64,000 nucleotides of DNA. It comes from Hyphococcus sp. (GTDB taxonomy: Bacteria > Pseudomonadota > Alphaproteobacteria > Caulobacterales > Parvularculaceae). The notes under the pieces are model-generated. The model saw only the letters and a program-made list of their open reading frames with translations. It was not told the origin of the DNA and did not search any database. Shown here in pieces: positions 27,127 through 36,600 of this stretch. How positions within the stretch are numbered: position 1 is the stretch's first letter; every line of letters begins with the position of its first letter. A program made the translations under genes and the position numbers. The stretch is from NCBI GenBank assembly GCA_028289605.1, contig JANQON010000017.1:62001-126000 (forward strand), written 5' to 3'.

Positions 27127-28275
27127 ATGCGCAAAACTCAACTGATGTCCGCCGTCTTCGCGGCGGCGTGTCTGGCGGGGCCGGCGCTTGCTGCGCCCAA
27201 AGACGAACAGGAACCGGCGCGCGATGAGCTCAACCAGACGGTTCGACCTCAGCCGATCCAGATTAATCCGGGTCAGCGCGCGCCGGTGCGCGACATGCAA
27301 TTGCCGCCGGACGTCGAGCTGGAGAAGAAACAGCCGCCGGAGCAACCAGACACCCGCGTCAGCTATGAACGCTTCACTGCATCCGGGGAACGGCTGACGC
27401 AGGTCGCCACCGTCGTGCATCGCGGTCCGGCGTTCGATACGGCCCTGCAGGGGTTCAATTTTCGCTTCACCAATGGTTGGCACAAAATCATGCGCATCGG
27501 CGCCTTGAACGAAGGCGAAGAGGTTCGCGCCAGCTTCAATGACGACGGCGGCGAAGACCCGTTCCATTTCGAAGCCCGCTATATCAAAATCAATTGGTCC
27601 GGCTTGCCAAACCGATACGGCCTGCGCGGCGACTATCGCGAGGTCTTCGCGGTCGATGTCGATGCGGCGTGCGCGGAGCGGTGTTCCATCGAGATTCCAT
27701 CAGCTTCGCCGCACCACACGGCGGTGCTGCGCGGCTTCGAATTCGCGCGCCGCGGTTCCGACGACTATAATGTACGCGCGCTCAGCATCACGTTGCTGCC
27801 TGATCGCGGCGTAGCAGACGTGCGGTTTTATGATGACCGCAACGCTGACTTCAGCGGCGGCCGGTTCGATTTCGGCATGCTGCTCATGCCGCCGCCGGTG
27901 CTTGCCGAAAGCGTCGCGCGTTCAGAAGCGTCGCGCCTTCCCTATCAGTTTAAGCTTCAGCTTCTCTATGTGCCGAACGACATTGTCGAACATGCCGGCC
28001 GCGTCATCGGCGGCTCCCGCGAAGACGCGGATTTCCCGCGGTTTCGCAGCTATGATCCGCACCCTGAACCGTCCTTTAGCGAAGACTATCCTTACGCCCT
28101 GATGGGATTCGGCGTCGCGTTCGGCAACAGCGACCATTTTCTTGAGGCGTTTGGCGTCGATCCAGAATCGCGGCCGGTCGTCACCTTTCAGGACGGCGAT
28201 ACGGACGATCCGATTTCCTGGTTTTTCGATTATGTCGCGTTCAAGCGGGAAGTCTTTGACGATCCGCCAGACTGA
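27127..28275 (+). CDS. Exported hypothetical protein
   Basis: 382 residues from the ATG at 27127 (GGGGGAGAGACCA upstream). Signal peptide ending near ALAAPK (about residue 22), then a Pro/Gln-rich linker with paired proline motifs (KKQPPEQPDTR), then a beta-rich domain from about residue 85. Possible domain cues are LQGFNFRFTNGWHKIMRIGAL and a later FGMLLMPPPVL. No family was recognised; the layout suggests a periplasmic or surface protein. The cytochrome c gene follows after about 100 nt. Confidence 0.7.
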   Translation: MRKTQLMSAVFAAACLAGPALAAPKDEQEPARDELNQTVRPQPIQINPGQRAPVRDMQLPPDVELEKKQPPEQPDTRVSYERFTASGERLTQVATVVHRGPAFDTALQGFNFRFTNGWHKIMRIGALNEGEEVRASFNDDGGEDPFHFEARYIKINWSGLPNRYGLRGDYREVFAVDVDAACAERCSIEIPSASPHHTAVLRGFEFARRGSDDYNVRALSITLLPDRGVADVRFYDDRNADFSGGRFDFGMLLMPPPVLAESVARSEASRLPYQFKLQLLYVPNDIVEHAGRVIGGSREDADFPRFRSYDPHPEPSFSEDYPYALMGFGVAFGNSDHFLEAFGVDPESRPVVTFQDGDTDDPISWFFDYVAFKREVFDDPPD

Positions 28276-28379
28276 TAGAAACAAGCAACGCGGCTAAATG
28301 CGAACGGCGCGGCGCGCCTTGTCAAAGCCTGCGGGCTTGCGCGACACTATGTTCAACGCAGACTCTGGGGAGAGATCTT

Positions 28380-29258
28380 TTGCGCATTATTTTCGTGATC
28401 GCCGCGGCGCTGGCGCTTGCGCCGGCGCTGGGTTTCGGCGGCGTCTACATTCTGTCCGAGGCGCGGTTTCGCGATGTGAAACGCGGCCCCGCTTTCGATC
28501 ATCCGATTCCAACGGACGCCGCGTCGATCGAACGCGGCCGACATATTGCACGCACGCGCGGCTGTTTCGGTTGTCACGGTCAAAATCTTGAGGGCAAAAA
28601 CTTTGATGAACAGTGGGACTGGCCCGAACGCGCGGTAGCCCCCAATCTCGCCGAATACGCACGCAAGCATGATCCGGCGGCAATGGAAGCAGCGATCCGG
28701 CAAGGGATCGGCGCAAACGGCAAAGCGCTCACCGCTATGCCGTCTTTCAATTTTACGCGGCTGACAGACGAGGATGTCGCCGCCCTGATCGCCTTCCTGC
28801 GCGCTGCGCCAGTTGCGGATTCGTCCGTGCCGAAACCGAAGCTCGGTTGGGCTGTGCGGTGGAGCTTCATTACCGGCGCGGAACGTCATATGGCGTATTG
28901 GGCGCAGCGCGTGCCGCCCTTGCGCATTGACGCGGAACAGGAACCGGTGCTTGCTGCGGGCGAGTATCTTGCGATGACAATGTGCAACGAATGTCATGGA
29001 CTGGACGTGCGCGGGCAAACGCTGTTTCCGCCGCCGACGCCCGATCTGGCGATCGCCGCCGCGATTCCCCGCGATGATTTCGAGAATATCATCGAAACCG
29101 GCGTCGGCATGGGCGGCCGTAATCTGGGTTTGATGAGGCTGGTGTCGCCGGACCGGTTTCCGGCGCTGTCCGATGATGAAGTCGACGCGCTTCATGCATA
29201 TTTGTCCTCCCGCGCCGATGAGCCCGTCCCCGAAAACGTCTTCTGGCGGCCGGAATGA
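28380..29258 (+). CDS. Diheme cytochrome c
   Basis: 292 residues, TTG start with GGGGAGAG upstream. An N-terminal hydrophobic segment (FVIAAALALAPALGFGG) is a signal or anchor. Two heme c sites are present: RGCFGCHGQNLEGKNF at about 60 and MCNECHGLDVRG at about 203. Likely distal Met ligands are in LTAMPSFNFTRLTDEDVAAL and in the GMGGRNLGLM region. Two-domain cytochromes of this type are electron carriers of dehydrogenases or oxidases in the periplasm. The GNAT gene overlaps its end by 4 nt. Confidence 0.92.
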   Translation: MRIIFVIAAALALAPALGFGGVYILSEARFRDVKRGPAFDHPIPTDAASIERGRHIARTRGCFGCHGQNLEGKNFDEQWDWPERAVAPNLAEYARKHDPAAMEAAIRQGIGANGKALTAMPSFNFTRLTDEDVAALIAFLRAAPVADSSVPKPKLGWAVRWSFITGAERHMAYWAQRVPPLRIDAEQEPVLAAGEYLAMTMCNECHGLDVRGQTLFPPPTPDLAIAAAIPRDDFENIIETGVGMGGRNLGLMRLVSPDRFPALSDDEVDALHAYLSSRADEPVPENVFWRPE

Positions 29259-29701
29259 CGGTTGTCGTCCGTCGCCTGTCGCCGGCTGATGTGTCCCTGC
29301 TCACCCATGTCGCGCCAAACGTCTTCGACGACCCGATCGTTCCGGCCTCCGCTGAGACGTTTTTAAGCGATCCCAATGCGGTGCTTGTTGTCGCACTTGA
29401 TCCGTCTAAAGACGACCTGGTGATCGGATTCGCCAGCGCGACCCTGTACCTGCATCCCGACAAGACGTCGCCTGAAATGCTGATTCTGGAAGCGGGCGTC
29501 GACGACGGGTACCAGCGCCGCGGCGTCGGGAAGGCGGTCATGGAGAAGATGCTGGCGGAAGGCGGCCTCGCCGGCTGCAAAATCGCCTGGCTCGCGACCG
29601 AGCCTGACAACGTCGCCGCGCTTGCGCTCTATAAAGCCGCCGGGGGTAAACCGCCGGAGACGTGCATTCATATTGACTTTGATTTGTCAGGAAAAGGGTG
29701 A
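29255..29701 (+). CDS. GNAT-family N-acetyltransferase
   Basis: 148 residues. The acetyl-CoA loop is YQRRGVGKAVMEKML (motif A, about 88-102), and the C-terminal part has WLATEPDNVAALALYKAAGG, the usual motif B. The N-terminal half is strand-rich (MLILEAGVDDGY). The substrate cannot be assigned. Its ATG overlaps the stop of the cytochrome gene, so it is cotranscribed with it. Confidence 0.92.
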   Translation: MTVVVRRLSPADVSLLTHVAPNVFDDPIVPASAETFLSDPNAVLVVALDPSKDDLVIGFASATLYLHPDKTSPEMLILEAGVDDGYQRRGVGKAVMEKMLAEGGLAGCKIAWLATEPDNVAALALYKAAGGKPPETCIHIDFDLSGKG

Positions 29702-29779
29702 CTGCGTGCGGAGCTCTTCCCGCAGACTTTTTCATGTGAATTGCTGTCTCGCCGCCAAAAGAGTCGATACAAATAGCCC

Positions 29780-30127
29780 ATGACAGAACCGCGCCTGAAA
29801 ACAGAAATCCGCATCGCCGCGCATATTCGCCGCGCGCGCGCCGGCGGCGCTTTTGCGACGATCGCGCGCAAGGGCGATCCGGACGCCGGCGCGGTCGCCG
29901 TGAAAGTCTATCTCGGCCGGGGCGATGCGCGGTTGTATGTCCAGAGCCGTGATCTCGACGGGAACGCCGTCTGGCGCGATCCCTTTGAATTCGATGATAC
30001 GCCTGCGGACGGATCGGAAACGCGCGTCGACGCCTGGCTCGAAAAAGAGGCCGCCATCGATCCCGATCTGTGGGTCCTGGAGATTGAGGACGCAAGCGGC
30101 CGCGCATTTCTGGAGGAGGGCGTTTAG
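29780..30127 (+). CDS. DUF1491-family protein
   Basis: 115 residues. Matches DUF1491: LKTEIRIAAHIRRARAGGAF, then DPDAGAVAVKVYL, RLYVQSRDLDG and a C-terminal DPDLWVLEIED. The family is almost confined to alphaproteobacteria and has no known function. A well-placed start follows an ordinary upstream region. It converges with the DUF2336 gene 29 nt downstream. Confidence 0.88.
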   Translation: MTEPRLKTEIRIAAHIRRARAGGAFATIARKGDPDAGAVAVKVYLGRGDARLYVQSRDLDGNAVWRDPFEFDDTPADGSETRVDAWLEKEAAIDPDLWVLEIEDASGRAFLEEGV

Positions 30128-30156
30128 GCGCCGCCGACCGGCGACTGAAATGACCG

Positions 30157-31314
30157 TCAGGCTTCTGCAACCCGGCGCAGGCGCGCGCCGCGCTGTTCGG
30201 CGTCGGGCCGGTCATTCGCCGACTGCGCCGCCGCTGACTGCGAGCGCACGCGCCAGAAGCGCATGACGCGTTCGGCGGCTTCCTGCGGGATCTTCAGATA
30301 GAGATCGAGAATTCGAAGCGCCTTGTTTTGCTCGGTGCTGTCTTTTTGCAATCCGAAGACGATCTTGGCGAAAGTCGCACGCTCCAGGCCCGCTGCGCGC
30401 GACGCAATGGCGAGCGACTCCCAGGTTCTGTCTTTCATGATCGCCTGCGCCGTGGAACTGTCGACGCCGACGATATGGGCGAATGCGAGGAGGAACTCCG
30501 TCGCCCGCTTCATTTCGATCAACTCTTTGATCAGGCTTTCATTGATCTGATTGGCGGTCGCTTTGTCGGAGATAAACTGGCGCGCGGCGGCGACTTCCGA
30601 CTGCGCGTCGCGTACGGCCTCTTTGAGGATCCGCGACCGGTTGGTTTTCACCGCTTCGTCGATGATCGCCGGGTCGAGCATATCCGAGCGTTTGAGGATC
30701 TCTTTCTTCAGCGCCGAGGAGACGAAGAAATACATTTTCGTCAAAAGCTTTGGCGGCAAATCGAACCGATCGGTCATCGGCCGCTGCAGACGTTTCATGG
30801 AGCGGGCGTGGTTGACCATCTTTTCCATTGAATCATCGGAAAATTTGGCGCCGCGATTTTCAGCGAGAGACACCAAAACTTCTTCCCCGCCGCGCTCGAC
30901 CAATTCAGCTGTCAGTTTTTCCGGGACCAGGCGGCGCTTTGTGATGGCGTGCATGTGGTCCTGACCGCGGCGGCGAATGATCTGAAGGAGGTCTTCCTCG
31001 GTCAGCGCTTCGGAGCGCCGCAACACCGGCGCCGCGACGGAGATCTCGTCCTGGGCGAGCTGGCGAATAAGGCCCTGCGGCGCATTTGGAATGTCGGCGA
31101 GCTTTTCCGACAATTCTTGGCGCAGCGCCGTCTCCACCTGCTGGGTCACGCGCGACATGATCACGTCGAAATGCTGCATCTCCGTAGAGGTGAAGCGATC
31201 CGGCGTTGTCATGAAAACGTCGGTGATGTCCCGCAGGAGGTCCCGTCGCTTTTCGCTGGAACCTTCTTTGGCGACGGCGATAAGTTGTTTGAGACGCGAC
31301 GCCCCGGCACTCAT
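30157..31314 (-). CDS. DUF2336-domain protein
   Basis: 385 residues from the ATG at 31314, where homology begins (MSAGASRLKQLIAVAKEG); the frame is open 39 codons further. All-helical: KRRDLLRDITDVFMTTPDRFT near the N-terminus, then alternating helices to a C-terminal KIPQEAAERVMRFWRVR. DUF2336 is alphaproteobacterial; the proteins look like HEAT-like helical repeats and their role is unknown. A Ser/Ala/Asp-rich tail ends the protein. It is divergent from the SH3 lipoprotein gene, with about 118 nt between. Confidence 0.88.
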   Translation of the reverse strand: MSAGASRLKQLIAVAKEGSSEKRRDLLRDITDVFMTTPDRFTSTEMQHFDVIMSRVTQQVETALRQELSEKLADIPNAPQGLIRQLAQDEISVAAPVLRRSEALTEEDLLQIIRRRGQDHMHAITKRRLVPEKLTAELVERGGEEVLVSLAENRGAKFSDDSMEKMVNHARSMKRLQRPMTDRFDLPPKLLTKMYFFVSSALKKEILKRSDMLDPAIIDEAVKTNRSRILKEAVRDAQSEVAAARQFISDKATANQINESLIKELIEMKRATEFLLAFAHIVGVDSSTAQAIMKDRTWESLAIASRAAGLERATFAKIVFGLQKDSTEQNKALRILDLYLKIPQEAAERVMRFWRVRSQSAAAQSANDRPDAEQRGARLRRVAEA

Positions 31315-31432
31315 GAACGCAACCCTCCTCCTATCTAGCCGAGTGTGCTTAGGAAGGGTAAAGAATTCGTCGATGGCGGCGGCGCCGGCGGCCCCGAAAT
31401 TGCTGAGTTTGTGCGTCGAAGGAGTTAACACA

Positions 31433-32161
31433 ATGACGAGTCAGATTCGATTAACCATGTTGGTCCTCGCCGGCGCTCTATTGGCGTCGTGTGAGAGCAT
31501 CCCGTATTTGGGCGCGGATGGTTCTTCCGGGGGCTCCGGCGGCTTCGCCTATGGATCTGATCTCGACGGGTCGCTTAATCGCAAGGACCGCGAGGCGCTG
31601 GCGAGCGCCTTTGTCGACGCCATGGAAACCGGCGCTTCCCGTCGCTGGCGCGGCAGCCATGCGGTTGGCGAAGTCTGGCCTGGCGGGTTCAGCATCGCAA
31701 ATCTCAAATCCGATCCGGCGACCCGGATCCCGGTCTCCCGGGGGGATCTCGACCTGCAGTCGTCTCTGGAGACGGAACTCGGCCTTTACGTTCTGACCCG
31801 CAATTCAAATGTGCGCATTGGACCGGGGACCAATCATGCGATCGCTGAGGTTCTGGCGTCCGGGGCCGGCGTCGATGTTGTCGGCAAAACCGCCGACGAT
31901 GACTGGATGCTGGTCGCCGTGGACGGCGTGGTGCGGGGCTACGTCTTCAAGAATCTCATGATCAAGGCGCCCGGCAGCGAGCTCGAACTCGCCGGCGGCC
32001 CGCGCCGCCAGGCGACACTGTGCCGGGAATTCAGGCAGACGCTCCGGCGATACTCGGAGAATGACGAATGGACGGGCGCCGCTTGCCGGTCCGGATCGGC
32101 CTGGCGTCTCGCGATGGATGAAGCAAACGAGGAGTTCGCGCCGCTTGTTTTGACGGATTGA
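31433..32161 (+). CDS. SH3-domain lipoprotein
   Basis: 242 residues. The lipobox LALLASCES (shown as GALLASCES) gives a lipidated Cys at about residue 20. A Gly/Ser-rich linker follows, then a helix-rich part with RKDREALASAFVDAMETG. A bacterial SH3 domain (about 135-195) shows LTRNSNVRIGPGTNHAIAEV and WMLVAVDGVVRGYV. SH3b domains of this kind bind cell-wall or periplasmic partners. A good ribosome site (AAGGAG) precedes the ATG at 31433; the frame is open much further upstream but overlaps the opposite gene. Confidence 0.85.
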   Translation: MTSQIRLTMLVLAGALLASCESIPYLGADGSSGGSGGFAYGSDLDGSLNRKDREALASAFVDAMETGASRRWRGSHAVGEVWPGGFSIANLKSDPATRIPVSRGDLDLQSSLETELGLYVLTRNSNVRIGPGTNHAIAEVLASGAGVDVVGKTADDDWMLVAVDGVVRGYVFKNLMIKAPGSELELAGGPRRQATLCREFRQTLRRYSENDEWTGAACRSGSAWRLAMDEANEEFAPLVLTD

Positions 32162-32169
32162 TCGAGGGA

Positions 32170-32724
32170 TCAGGCGCGCGCGCGAAGCATTCGGGATTCT
32201 GCGGTCGTAAAGACGTCTTCCAGCCTGTCGACGAAGACGAGATCTGAGATCAACTCTTTGTCGGCGAAGCCTTCTTCGATTACGTGCTCCAAAAGCCCTT
32301 TAAGCGGCGACCAGAAATCCTTGATATTCAGCACAATGATAGGTTTGCGGTGCAGCGAGAGCCGCGCCCAGGACAAGACCTCGATTAATTCTTCCAGCGT
32401 GCCGATGCCGCCCGGCAGCGTCAGGATGGCGTCGGATTCTTCGAACATGAGCATTTTGCGTTCGTGCATGGTCGACACGACCTTATGGTCGACGCCGTCC
32501 AATATACCTTCCAGCTCCACCAGAAAGTCAGGAATAACGCCGAAAACAGCCCCGCCGGCGTCGCGTGCGGCGCCGGCTGTCGCGCCCATTAGACCAAGTT
32601 TCCCGCCGCCATAGACGATCCGGCAGCCGCGCCGTGCGGCTTCCTTGCCGATCCATTCGGCGGCCTCCTTGAAGGCTGGGTCGGCGCCTTGCCGAGACCC
32701 GCAGTAAACACACAGCGATTTCAT
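32170..32724 (-). CDS. LOG-family (TIGR00730) Rossmann-fold protein
   Basis: 184 residues. Signatures YGGGKLGLMGA (about 39-49) and LPGGIGTLEELIEVL (about 102-116) are those of LOG proteins. Characterised members release free cytokinin bases or hydrolyse AMP/IMP-like nucleotides (PpnN-like); bacterial members with this short length are usually nucleotide 5'-monophosphate phosphoribohydrolases. It lies next to the SH3 lipoprotein gene but on the other strand. The LysM gene follows divergently after 106 nt. Confidence 0.93.
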   Translation of the reverse strand: MKSLCVYCGSRQGADPAFKEAAEWIGKEAARRGCRIVYGGGKLGLMGATAGAARDAGGAVFGVIPDFLVELEGILDGVDHKVVSTMHERKMLMFEESDAILTLPGGIGTLEELIEVLSWARLSLHRKPIIVLNIKDFWSPLKGLLEHVIEEGFADKELISDLVFVDRLEDVFTTAESRMLRARA

Positions 32725-32830
32725 GGGCTTATCGAGTTTGAAGGATGTCTCACGTCATTGTACGATGTTTTTCGTCGGGGTAAAGTGAATTCGCTAAGAG
32801 TAAAAAAAGCGCAAAGGGAGCTCGAGACGC

Positions 32831-33811
32831 GTGCGTGTTTTTGTCATCGTCCTACTACTGATTGTTCTCGGCTTTGTCGGCTGGCAAGCCGCCGAGCGTT
32901 TCGGGCTTATAGAAAAGCCGGCCCCTGATCAACCGGATACGGCGGAAAGCGACGGGCCGGCCTCCCCGGACGCATCCGAAGATGCAATAGTTGAGCCGGC
33001 GCTGCCCAATTTCGATATTGTGCGGGTCGATCGCACCGGTTACGCGGTGATCGCGGGCCGTGCGACGCCTGGCGCGGAAGTCACCGTTTACGCCAACGGC
33101 GACGAACTGGCGGTGACCGAAGCGGAAATCGACGGTTCCTGGGTCGTATCAACGGATACGCCGCTTGACGCCGGGCCCGTCGAACTTAGCCTGGAAATGA
33201 CCACCCTGGACGGATTGACGGTCCGGTCAGAGCAGACGGTGATCATCTTGGTGCCGGAACAAGAGGGCGATGCGCCGCGGGTGCTGCGGACGACGCCGGG
33301 CGGCGCCACCGAAGTCTTGCAGGAGCCGGAAGATGTCGGCGAGGGCCTGGGCCCGCTTGCTCTTGACGTCATCGACTATGACGACACCGGCGCGGTGATT
33401 TTTTCCGGCAGAGCGTCGCCCGGAGCCGTCGTTCAGCTCTTTATCAACCGACAATTGATCGGTCAGACCCAGGCCAATGAGAACGGAAGATGGATGATGT
33501 CGCCGGAAGCGATCATTGATCCAGGCGTCTATCAACTCCTGGTCGTGCAGCTAGACGAGAACGGCCGTCCCGCATACGCGATTGAGCTGCCGTTTGAACG
33601 CGCTTCGGCCGATGCGATTCAGCTGCGCGACGGCCGAGTTGTCGTACAGCCCGGAAATAGTCTTTGGCGAATCGCTCGCCGCGCTTATGGCCGCGGCGCT
33701 CAGTATACCATCATCTATGAGGCGAATGCGGATCAAATCCGCGATCCCGACCTTATTTATCCAGGCCAGATTTTCGATGTGCCGGACGAGGAACCCGAAC
33801 CGGCCGAATAG
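32831..33811 (+). CDS. LysM protein with two Ig-like repeats
   Basis: 326 residues, GTG start. An N-terminal membrane anchor (VFVIVLLLIVLGFVGWQ) leads into an acidic Pro-rich linker. Two similar Ig-like/bacterial-repeat units follow: one with YAVIAGRATPGAEVTVYANG and one with AVIFSGRASPGAVVQLFINR. A C-terminal LysM domain (about 270-318) has VVQPGNSLWRIARRAYG and IRDPDLIYPGQIF. LysM binds peptidoglycan, so this is probably an envelope protein tying the membrane to the wall. It ends 3 nt from the convergent kinase gene of the exopolysaccharide set. Confidence 0.88.
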   Translation: MRVFVIVLLLIVLGFVGWQAAERFGLIEKPAPDQPDTAESDGPASPDASEDAIVEPALPNFDIVRVDRTGYAVIAGRATPGAEVTVYANGDELAVTEAEIDGSWVVSTDTPLDAGPVELSLEMTTLDGLTVRSEQTVIILVPEQEGDAPRVLRTTPGGATEVLQEPEDVGEGLGPLALDVIDYDDTGAVIFSGRASPGAVVQLFINRQLIGQTQANENGRWMMSPEAIIDPGVYQLLVVQLDENGRPAYAIELPFERASADAIQLRDGRVVVQPGNSLWRIARRAYGRGAQYTIIYEANADQIRDPDLIYPGQIFDVPDEEPEPAE

Positions 33812-33814
33812 ACC

Positions 33815-34615
33815 CTAGTAATAGGGATTCGGCATGAATGATCGCGGAGACTTGTTCAGCACCGTTCCGATGATGTTGGTTTTCGACAGGATTCGCTTTG
33901 CTTCTTTGAGTTCGCTGACCCGGGTTTGACCGCTGGCCGCAATCAGCAAGACGCAGTCGACTTTCGGCAAGAACGCAAGGGCGTCGTCGCAGCCAAGCAG
34001 CGGCGAAAGATCGAATACTATGACGTTGGAGCCGTATTGATTGATCGCCGTATCAATGAGTTCGTCTGTTTTTTCCGAACTGAGATACTCCGCGCCCTGC
34101 CGCGTGACCCGCTCGTTGGGCAACAACAGCATGTTCGGAAGATCCGGCTTGACGGTCACTTCTTCCAGGCGACGTTTCCCCTCAAAGAAATCGAGGGCGG
34201 ACGGACAGTTTTCGATGCCGAGATATCGCGCCACGCTGGGGCGGTAGAAATCGATGTCGACCAGCGTCGGGCGAACATCGGCTTTTGAGCCCAGCGCGAT
34301 CGACAGGTTGATCGCCGTAACGGTTTTGCCGGCGCCCGACGATGCGGAGACGACGGCGATTGTCCGCCAGTTGTTCGCTTCCATTTTCTGGAGAATGCGC
34401 GTTCTGAGGACGCGAAACGCGTTCAACACCGGATCCTGTTCGTTGGATATGATGCGGTGTTTGGCGAAGCCGGAGGTGTCGCAGGTCACGGTGGGGAAGT
34501 CGTCCATGACGGCGGCGCCGGAGATGCGCGCCGGCGCCAGTGCGGCCGCACTTTGCTGCTCAACGTCCGGGCGCTTGGTTCTGGCGCGGCTGATAGCGTC
34601 TCTTATTCGATCCAT
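33815..34615 (-). CDS. CpsD/CapB-type tyrosine autokinase, exopolysaccharide chain regulation
   Basis: 266 residues. This is the soluble half of a split bacterial tyrosine kinase. The nucleotide site is AVVSASSGAGKTVTAINLS (Walker A), with PTLVDIDFYRPSVARYLG (Walker A') and NVIVFDLSPLLGC (Walker B). The extreme C-terminus ends NPYY; classic members have a longer Tyr cluster, so autophosphorylation sites are few. The membrane partner is the Wzz-type gene just upstream (34651-36264). This pair is typical of XrtA-associated exopolysaccharide loci. Confidence 0.9.
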   Translation of the reverse strand: MDRIRDAISRARTKRPDVEQQSAAALAPARISGAAVMDDFPTVTCDTSGFAKHRIISNEQDPVLNAFRVLRTRILQKMEANNWRTIAVVSASSGAGKTVTAINLSIALGSKADVRPTLVDIDFYRPSVARYLGIENCPSALDFFEGKRRLEEVTVKPDLPNMLLLPNERVTRQGAEYLSSEKTDELIDTAINQYGSNVIVFDLSPLLGCDDALAFLPKVDCVLLIAASGQTRVSELKEAKRILSKTNIIGTVLNKSPRSFMPNPYY

Positions 34616-34650
34616 GACTGTCTTTTACGGTACCTTTGTCCGGTTGCCTT

Positions 34651-36264
34651 TCAAGCTTCCTGCAAGCCGCTCGGCGCATTCGAGTGGCGACGTTTGAACA
34701 GGCCGAAAAGCGAAAACCGATCATCTTCATTTTGAATATAGGGAACAACAGCGATCGGATGCTCGCCGGTGATGTTGCTCAAATGCGTTCTGCCTCGGAC
34801 AGTGGCGATCAGCAGCTCAGCGAGCACCGCCGCGGCGCCGCCGGCGCCAAGGGCTGCGAACAACGACAGAATGATCATCTTCGGCCGGTCGGGGCTTGAC
34901 GGTTGGTCCGGACGTTGGGCCGGTTCCAGAATAGAGAATTTCTCAGCCTGCTGATTGGCTTCAAGGTTTTCCGCAAGCTGAGCGTCTTGTTGTTTGGCGC
35001 GGACTTCCTGGTATTCGCGATCCATGTTGTCGTAGTCGCGCGTCAGCGCCGCCAGTTCGCGTTCAACAGCGGGCGTGCGCGCGATCCGCAATTGAAGATC
35101 CTCGACCCGCCCGTTCAGCGCATCCTTACGCCGCTGGTTCATGCGGATTCGGTTGTCGATAATCGCGATGCGGCTTTCCGTCTGCGCGCTCGAGGGATCG
35201 TTCGCGCCTTCCCGGGACTCTTTCGAAATCTGGTCGCTGAGGGCCTGGCGCGCAGCCTCAACCTCCAGCACTGCGGCGTCCACGGCTTCGGTGTCCGGCG
35301 TCGCCTCTCGCTCCAGCTCGGTAAGACGGGCGTCAGCGTCCGCGAGGGCGGTGCGCAGGCGCTGGATTTCAGGGCTCGGCGCTAGCTGGCGTTTCAGGGC
35401 CGCGATTTCAACCTTGACCGCCTCAATTTCCGGATACCCGTCGCGATAGGTGGCGCGAAGCCGCGCAAGCTGCGTTTCCAAAGCGACAAGCTGGCCGGTG
35501 AGACCGTTTTCGGAACGTGATCCGGAGATCAACTGCGCCGCCAGGAATTGCTTTTCCTCTTCCAGCGCTTCGTTGGTTCGTTCCAGCGTCACAAACTCCC
35601 GATTAGCGCGCTCCAGCATGTCGATATGCATGCTGAGATGCTCCGGCAGCGCATTGCTGTTTTCTGTTTTGAATTCGGAGATGCGGCGCTCAATTGATGC
35701 AACCTCATTGCGCAGCTTGGCCGCTTCTCGTTCAAAGAACTCCGTGGTGTTGGAAGCGCCCGCCGTCCGCGTGCGAACGTCCTCGGCCAAAAATAATGTC
35801 ATGAATTCATTCGCGACAAGGTGGGCGGTTCGCGGATCGCGGTGACGAAAAGAAACCGTGAAGGCGATAGTGCCGTCTCCGGAGCGGCCGCGGCGTTCCA
35901 CGGTGATGAGCGATACATTCATCTGCTCGCGCATTTTGCGCGCCCGCTCAGACTCTGAAAGGCGCGAGCCCTCAGGGAAAACATTGTGCTTTGCAGCGAC
36001 CTCATTGACGCGGTTTAAGGTCATCACCCTCTGGCGGATCGTCTGAATGCGTTCCTGGGCGTAGGCGTTGATGGTTGAGCGTACGAGCTCATCGGGGATT
36101 TGCTGCGATTCAACGAGAATCGTACCTTCCGCCCGGTACATCGCCGGCATCAGCATGACGACAATGATTCCCAATGGCGCGATGACCACAAACGGGATGA
36201 GAAAATACCAGACTCTGCGTCGCAGAATGATCAGCGCGTCTTCAAAAGAGAACTCTTCGCCCAT
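34651..36264 (-). CDS. Wzz/GNVR chain-length determinant, XrtA-type
   Basis: 537 residues from the ATG at 36264 (GGCGG seven bases upstream); a GTG at 36306 is an alternative. First membrane helix about 20-45 (WYFLIPFVVIAPLGIIVVML), a Wzz domain, then a long coiled coil from about 170 to 410, then the GNVR-like segment before a Pro-rich motif (PAQRPDQPSSPDRPKM) and the second membrane helix (ILSLFAALGAGGAAAVLAEL). It forms a polysaccharide co-polymerase with the cytosolic kinase encoded 35 nt downstream. Confidence 0.92.
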   Translation of the reverse strand: MGEEFSFEDALIILRRRVWYFLIPFVVIAPLGIIVVMLMPAMYRAEGTILVESQQIPDELVRSTINAYAQERIQTIRQRVMTLNRVNEVAAKHNVFPEGSRLSESERARKMREQMNVSLITVERRGRSGDGTIAFTVSFRHRDPRTAHLVANEFMTLFLAEDVRTRTAGASNTTEFFEREAAKLRNEVASIERRISEFKTENSNALPEHLSMHIDMLERANREFVTLERTNEALEEEKQFLAAQLISGSRSENGLTGQLVALETQLARLRATYRDGYPEIEAVKVEIAALKRQLAPSPEIQRLRTALADADARLTELEREATPDTEAVDAAVLEVEAARQALSDQISKESREGANDPSSAQTESRIAIIDNRIRMNQRRKDALNGRVEDLQLRIARTPAVERELAALTRDYDNMDREYQEVRAKQQDAQLAENLEANQQAEKFSILEPAQRPDQPSSPDRPKMIILSLFAALGAGGAAAVLAELLIATVRGRTHLSNITGEHPIAVVPYIQNEDDRFSLFGLFKRRHSNAPSGLQEA

Positions 36265-36313
36265 CCTTGATCCGCCTTTACTCTTAACGTCGTGACCGCG
36301 CTGCACTTTGGAT

Positions 36314-36331
36314 CCGCGCCGACCGGCGCGG
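36314..36331. repeat. Perfect 7-bp palindrome
   Basis: CCGCGCC, loop GACC, GGCGCGG. It lies just upstream of the chain-length determinant gene. Confidence 0.5.
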
Positions 36332-36509
36332 CTGGATGCGATAACGCGTGCAAGTCCTGCGCCTAGAGCCGCGGTGGAAGATCGCCGGCGCGGTATTCTT
36401 CGCTCCTACGCCGTATCAGGCTTTAGCCTTGTTTTTCAATAGGCTTGCTGCGCCGCGGCGCCGTCGGGCGTCCAGGGTGAGCCCGTCATGCGCGATATTC
36501 ATGAGATTT

Positions 36510-36524
36510 GCGCACCTGGTGCGC
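36510..36524. repeat. Perfect 6-bp palindrome with 3-nt spacer
   Basis: GCGCAC-CTG-GTGCGC has the size and symmetry of a helix-turn-helix operator. It lies in the middle of the divergent intergenic region. Confidence 0.45.
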
Positions 36525-36580
36525 TTCGGTTAATCATGAACGCATTGTCGTCAGGCGCCGGGGGATGACGTTTCCCCGAT

Positions 36581-36600
36581 CCGGCGAATCCGTTCGCCGG
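36581..36600. repeat. Perfect 8-bp palindrome
   Basis: CCGGCGAA-TCCG-TTCGCCGG, followed by CGTAAAAACC. It could be a hairpin of an unannotated RNA or an operator. Confidence 0.5.
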